A stretch of 64,000 nt of DNA from Isoetes taiwanensis. Lineage: Eukaryota > Streptophyta > Lycopodiopsida > Isoetales > Isoetaceae. The stretch covers positions 434,001 to 498,000 of the forward strand of contig JAJEKV010000091.1 of the NCBI GenBank assembly GCA_021234155.1, in the 5' to 3' direction. The notes beneath the pieces are model-generated. The model was not told the origin of the DNA, made no database searches, and saw only the letters and a list, made by a program, of their open reading frames with translations. The translations under genes and the position numbers were made by a program. This document shows, piece after piece, positions 58,472 through 64,000 of the stretch (the first letter of the stretch is position 1; the number at the start of each line of letters is the position of its first letter).

Positions 58472-58800
58472 GTCTAACTAATATGTCAAGCAAGAGAAGC
58501 AATCGATCTTATTATGAATAAAGAAAACTTTGGATGCATTTAAGGCGCAGAGCAAGGATCAGAATGCTTAAAGCGCTCCGATTTCTTGAATGATTGAAAA
58601 GCTAAGGAAAAGGAAGCTGCAATGCAAAAAAGAAACTCTCTACAGCTCACCTCCTTGTTTTGTGCATTAGAACCTGGCAGACAGCATGAGCTCAGTTGTT
58701 GGATTGGGACCGGCCGGCGCCAGCTCTGATTGATGAAGCGACAACAGTCCAAATGAAATGTCTGTAACATTCAATGGAGCCCACTAAATCTCTCACGCAG
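58472..58800 (-). promoter_or_regulatory. Presumed 5' UTR/promoter of the SLAC/SLAH gene
   Basis: Upstream of the ATG on the minus strand, with a GC-richer stretch at 58700-58730 (CCGGCCGGCGCC). No TATA box or defined element can be assigned. A 5' UTR intron cannot be excluded. Confidence 0.35.
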
Positions 58801-59610
58801 TGTCCGGATTGCAGAGTTACGCTACTATATATTTTTCGATGGTTCCCATTTGGACATTCTTACATTTTTTAAATAAAGTCATGATGTGCCATTTACGCGT
58901 GCTGCTTGAGCTATGTAGTAACTTTTTTCCCCCTCATTATAGGATCCTAGGCCGGCAATTTACTCGGTATGTTTTTTTATGTTTCCTTTATGCGTTTTAT
59001 TTTTCTAACATTGGCTTGTGAGCCGCTGATGGGCAGTATATCCATGGCATTATTCCAGATCCACGGCTATTAACATTTCGCCCACAAAATTGCATGACAA
59101 ATCCTATGGTCTCGTAGCATTGCCATTAATAAACTCACAGCTTTTACAATACCATGGCCTCAAAACCATGGCCTGCACAATGACGGGACACCAGAATGAA
59201 TGACAGACAGCCCGAATGAGCCATCTATTGTCACTGCCCAAGAATCAAAGGAGCAGTCCAGAACCAATCCTCTGCTAATGCTCGCCCAGATATCCGAAGC
59301 AAACCCCTGTGCATCAAGCAACCCCGCCCTTGGCCGAAGGAACCTTGGGCCGAACCATGACTTGCTGTGCTCAACCATGGCTCGCTCTGCTCAACCATGG
59401 CTCGCTCTGCTCAACCATGCCGACTGCCTAAGCATACTCGATTTACTGGGTTCGAAAATCCACAACACAACATCTCCACTGAAAAAAAAATATCTTGCAA
59501 TCTGCTCACTACTCACTTTACAAATTTGCATTCTGCTCTGTACTCAGCAGCAACAACTTGCTACACATTGGCTCGAATTAAATTGGGTTTTCTCGAATTG
59601 TTTTCAAGAT
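58801..59610. other. Intergenic DNA with a 21-bp triplicate
   Basis: No gene is recognised. At about 59361-59420 a 21-bp unit containing GCTCAACCATGGCTCGCTCT is repeated about three times, which also produces a spurious open frame. Confidence 0.45.
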
Positions 59611-59611
59611 C

Positions 59612-59875
59612 ATGAAGGATTTATGCTACTCAGCAGCTGCACTATTGGGATGTCAGATCAGTTCTGCTACAAAAGTAGCCGAACATTGTTACGTTGAAGA
59701 AAAAGAGGCAACCGAGGTTCCGATAGGCATGATTTGGAAGGATATTCAGGGAGCTACCAATTGGAACGGAATGTTGAATCCAGTTGCTCCAAGCCTGAAC
59801 TCCATGGGCCGACAAGAGTGGCATGCAATCCTGACCTGTCTCTTCCCAATCTATGGCCAAATCCTTCTAAATTGA
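59612..59875 (+). pseudogene. Lipase-like (phospholipase A1/DAD1-type) fragment
   Basis: An 87-residue frame contains IWKDIQGATNWNGMLNPVAP. This resembles the WxxxQGxxxWxGLLDPL motif that starts the catalytic domain of plant class-3 lipases of the phospholipase A1 (DAD1-like) group. The expected following YGE..QA.YDAF motif is absent, and no serine-nucleophile GHSLG box is seen downstream. It is therefore at most a truncated 5' fragment, or a chance resemblance. Confidence 0.3.
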
Positions 59876-60383
59876 AACCATGCAAACACAAATCAAATTA
59901 AACAGCAATCTCCGGGCCTCAACCTTCAGCTGCCAACAAGCACCTCAATTCGTTGCAAATATACTCTCCACATACGATTTGGAATACAATACAGGGCCCA
60001 AATCTTGGCCCAACCATGCCAGAAATACTGCCCCCAAATACCAAACAAAAATATTGGAAGTTTATTTATGCCTCATCTTCTTAGCATATCACAACGTCAA
60101 ATTCTTATCTTCCCAAATGTAATGTAGTGCTGACTCTTGGGCTCACGTTTTACTTTAGTCGAACTTTCCTATACGTTTAGTCCATTTGGTGGTTGACTTA
60201 TTGATCTAAAATAGAAAAAGGGACAACTACCAAAATGCCCATACATTTTACAAAAATGACTAAGAGTAAGGTCATATGAGGAGGTAGACATGGTATAATC
60301 CATGTCCACATGAACCCTTATAAATTGTGTGGGTCGCATGATCAATGATGCCATATGTTCATAAATGATTGCATGAGCTTGCC

Positions 60384-61300
60384 TTTTTTTTTTTTTTTTT
60401 TTTTTTTTTGGAGAAACGGCAGTTTTGTATTCATATATATGATATAAAATTACAGCACAAAAAAACCCTAAAGATTTAGGAAAAAAATAAGAATCTGCAA
60501 TCAGAAAATAGAGCAGATGAAATAAGTTCAATACTCATCATAGAGCCGCTCAACATCTTCTTCGGATCAGCTTACTATAGGGAAAATTCAACCTTCCTCT
60601 GCTAAATCAAGTACTATAGGATCTTTTCCATAATTTCCAGAACCAATCCATTTGTTCCTTCAACTGTAGCAGTTCCTGTTAACCTTAATGACCAGATTTG
60701 GATGAAGCACAAATAATGATTCCAGTTCCCATTGTAAACTAGTAGACTAATTTGGACCAAAACCTAGATAAGATAAAAGGAGGACATACAGAGAGATAAT
60801 TACCCAAACCTTGTGCTTGAAGCAAATCATTCCCATTGTAGAGGTAGAGATCTCCTAAGCTCACCATGAATCTGAATCCGATAAATTCCACTAGGCCATA
60901 GCCGCCCAGCCCTAAAAATGATCCAAAATATGGTGCATTGTTGGAGAAGCCTCTAGGTCATCATGCTGCCGAACAAGCAAAAAGTTCAAGAACTAGCAAA
61001 TCCAAGCTCTCCCGCCACTTGAATCTCAAGATTTTTAATCCAATAACCTGACCGCATTTGCTAGGATACATAGAAACTCCCATATGTACCTAAAATATTT
61101 AGAGAAAGCACCAATGAATTGGAATAGGCTGCCACACTATTCCAGAAGCTGCCACACTATTCCAGAAGCTGCCACCTTCTTTCCAGGTCTGATCCTCTGC
61201 CTCCAAATTAGCCTGATCAATCAAAGATCTAGACAATGGAAAATTTTTGACCTCAAACAATTATCTTGAAGCTAGCGAAGCTTAGAACAAGCCCAATCCA
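60384..61300 (-). mobile_element. Probable retroposon 3' end with poly(A)
   Basis: A 25-base T run at about 60384-60408 is the poly(A) tail of something transcribed on the minus strand. The sequence before it ends in ATGAATACAAAACTGCCG and TTTCTCC, a typical LINE-type 3' end. Upstream (60600-61300) only broken frames are seen, so its 5' limit is uncertain. 61300-61680 has nothing recognisable apart from a 26-bp direct duplication at about 61134-61170. Confidence 0.4.
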
Positions 61301-61680
61301 CCAAACCACCCTTCAGGGCCCAGTTTCAATAAATAAACTGTAAGAGACCATAATACACCACCAAAGACTACGAGAATTGATAAATCACTCTGCCATGGCC
61401 ACAGAAAAAAACAAACATGCTGCTTCCATCCTCTTATTCTACGTACTTCCGCCAGTAAGAAATGGGAAAAAGAAAGAAAGTACTTTTCTGCCAGATTATA
61501 TTCGAAAGATTTAGATGCAGATCACCTGGATGAAGGCCATGGATCCTTGTCTGTGAGTCAAAGCAGAAGAAGTGCTTTCGCCTGGCCACAGATTAAAGTT
61601 TTACCCTAAAACATGCTAAGACCTTTCTCTTAAAGGATATCCTAAAGGATGCTGGCTTGTGCTACGACGTAAAAAAAATA

Positions 61681-61795
<115 letters not shown>

Positions 61796-61870
61796 CAAAG
61801 AAGATGTAATCACTCTCTTTTTTTTGTATGGGCAGTCCTATGGCCAATTTGGTCTCTATGGACATTAAAC

Positions 61871-62021
<151 letters not shown>

Positions 62022-62273
62022 GACCCCACGGACTGGGTGCTAGGGTTTCTGCTTGTGGAACTTGAGAAAGCCATAGCTCTCACATCTGATGTCGAGTTAC
62101 AGCGGGGTTGGGCTCGTTGGAAAGCTTATTTCGAGCTCTTTCCAACGGTGTATAACATTAATACTTTTGAATCAGTTTGATAGTCTGTAATTGGCATTTT
62201 CCGGGACTGTGTATAAGATGGGACGTCTAAAAAGGAGACAGATAAGATACAGGGGAAAAAGGGCTCCAAGGAG

Positions 62274-63259
62274 GTGGGCTCCAAGGCTGATTCCGGCTCC
62301 CTGGGGGCAAATAAATCTGTGGTAGGCAATGTCAAGAAGGTAAAAAATGAATGTAAAAGGCAGGGCAAGGAAGTTCACACAGAAGACATCTCGGATGACA
62401 CCTCGGATGGGGACTCTGGTACTTCTGCGGAATCTCTGGAGGTAGAGGCAACTGATTTGGGGCTGAAGGCTGACATATCCGGAGGGCTTGGGCCTGTCTT
62501 TGGGGCTGATTTGCAGCGAGCTATGGCGCCTTCTGGATTCTTGGGAGGAGAGATGCTAATGGGTCAATTGCTTACGGTGATGATGAAGCTACTAGAATCC
62601 ATGGAGCAGTCCGGGGAGGAAGCAGAGCGAGCAAGGAAGGAGGCGGCAGCCCATCAGGCACAAATGCTTAAGCTTTTGCAAGGTATGAATGAGTCTTTGT
62701 GTTCTTTAAAGAGTGAAAATATAGAGCTAAAGCAGCAACTAGCAAGCGTATCAGAGACAAAGCAGGTCATAGATCAAGCTGAGACTTCGAATAGGGGCTC
62801 AAATGATGGTTTTCAAGGAGCAATTGATGCTTTGAATGAGAAAATGGAGCACTTGGCTGATATGCATGAAAGGGAATCGAAGGCTAATAATTTCAAATTT
62901 CTGGCCTACCGAAAAAGGAGAATGAGGACACAAGCATGGCTGTTCAAACATTTCTTGCGAGAGAATATGCGAGTCTGCAGTGGATATTTTGGAGGCGCAC
63001 GGGTTGGAAGGAAGGGGAAGGAACACGGAATGTGTTGGTGAAGTGCGATCCAAGGAAGCAAAAGGCTCGGGTTATGCGGCGAACATTGCTTAAGGGCAAA
63101 TATATATGGGTCAATGACGACTTAACTAAGACCCAATTTCAGCAGAAGAGAGAAGATCTTAAGAGGATGAAGGAGGCAAGAGCGGCTGGACAACGTGCTT
63201 CTTTGGAGAGGCGGAAAAGTGATTGTGGAGGATGCATAGGAAGTAGCCGCCCGGGTTAG
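62274..63259 (+). pseudogene. LINE-3 ORF1 with one frameshift
   Basis: An acidic N-terminus is followed by a coiled coil at about residues 110-205 (SLKSENIELKQQLASVSETK). A frame change occurs near 62936-63000. The shifted frame reads TRNVLVKCDPRKQKARVMRR and GKYIWVNDDLTKTQFQQKRE, which matches the C-terminal nucleic-acid-binding part of L1 ORF1p. So a single frameshift separates it from an intact ORF1. It differs from the ORF1 of the other two LINEs. Confidence 0.65.
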
Positions 63260-63289
63260 TTTGTTTGAATGTAAATACGTTAAAAAGTA

Positions 63290-64000
63290 GTAAGATATGT
63301 GCTATGGATGACTTGTTAGCAAATGTAGACATAGTTTTCTTTTTTGGAAACGTGTGAGCATGAGGAAAAGGCTCTTCCGGATATTTCTGGTTTTTACGCT
63401 ATTGCATTCAGTATGGAATAAGAAGGGCTGGAATCTCAAAGGTACAATTGGTATTGCATGCTATGCTCAATGAAAATGTGCATGCAAAGTGTGTTTTGAC
63501 ACATAAGGCAACCGCACAATACATTTGGATTGAATTGCCGTGTAGGGGCAACAAGATATATGTAGCTGGTTGTTATTTCCCCAAGGGAATCACCCGTGTA
63601 TAACAAAGGAGATCCGGATAAGGATGACCCATTCTTTCACTTAGAGCAGGATATACTAGCTTTGGGTTTGGTTTGGAAGTGCTATTGTTAGGAGACTTTA
63701 ATGGGCGTATGGGAAACCATCAAAAGCGCCTTTGGTGGGCCTAGATGGAGAAGCGAATGGTTGGAAATGCCGGATGATAATTGGTGAAGACAATTGGATG
63801 GAGCGAGAACATCAAGACAATGGGAAATGGCTGACACCACCCTTGGGCGTCATGTCTTACATATGTGTAGTGGTTTTGAGATGGTGATCTTCAATGGCAC
63901 GGATAGGTATCCGAGCTCGTAAGCGCACTTGTAAAAATGCTAGTGTGGTGGATTATGTTATTGCCAAACCTACTTTTGCGAGAACATGTTATTAGCTTAA
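63290..64000 (+). pseudogene. LINE-3 ORF2 endonuclease, decayed and cut
   Basis: Readable pieces in several frames include QYIWIELPCRGNKIYVAGCY near 63508 and LLLGDFNGRMGNHQK near 63690. These are hallmarks of the apurinic-type LINE endonuclease (GDFN box). Stops and frame changes occur between them. The RT would lie beyond the window edge. Confidence 0.65.

Noticed and set aside
59361-59697. Upstream exon of the lipase-like fragment
   Set aside because: The frame is produced by a 21-bp triplicate and shows no transit-peptide or domain character.

Overview
The window reads as nuclear DNA from a large, repeat-rich land-plant genome. Evidence: a spliced SLAC1/SLAH-type anion channel gene, Ty3/gypsy and L1-like retroelements, tRNA-like SINEs, AGGGTTT-type motifs and plant-style introns. 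The gypsy RT resembles the Tcn1/sushi-like chromoviruses known from non-seed plants, so a fern- or lycophyte-grade plant is my best guess. The species is not proven.

Layout. 1-1447: unassigned flank. 1452-14396: a decayed DNA transposon ('element A', 12.9 kb) with perfect 25-bp terminal inverted repeats (TIRs) and a 4-bp target duplication. It holds a transposase relic at its right end, a shattered minus-strand gene, and about fifteen short palindromes built on CTCGACT/AGTCGAG. 14401-18700: retroelement gag debris and a 1.1-kb tandem repeat ('R1'). 18840-47108: two copies of one gypsy family in inverted orientation, meeting near 43500. The plus-strand copy is split by 'element B' (19294-41889, 22.6 kb), which has perfect 28-bp TIRs and a CTAA target duplication. 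The sister gypsy copy at 46715-46718 shows the unoccupied site. B carries a plus-strand gene (coiled coil, RING finger, FCP1-like phosphatase domain) and a minus-strand transposase. It is interrupted by an L1-like LINE (20515-24540) and by 'element C' (27961-38988), which is filled with satellite arrays. 47109-48010: tRNA-like SINE copies in a tandem block. 49080-53990: a second LINE, with a fold-back inversion in its endonuclease. 56255-58471: the SLAC/SLAH gene, the only clearly intact host gene. 59000-61680: a lipase-like fragment and a retroposon tail. 61683-62018: two long (TC)n tracts. 62020-64000: a third LINE running off the end.

The nesting gives a relative history: gypsy element first, then B into its leader, then the LINE and C into B. 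The most interesting object is B, a giant cut-and-paste-type transposon whose gene content (RING plus FCP1-like phosphatase beside a DDE-like transposase) I do not recognise as a described combination. Every coding part of B, and of all the other mobile elements, carries stops or frameshifts here, so these copies look dead. The SLAC/SLAH channel is probably the sole functional protein gene.
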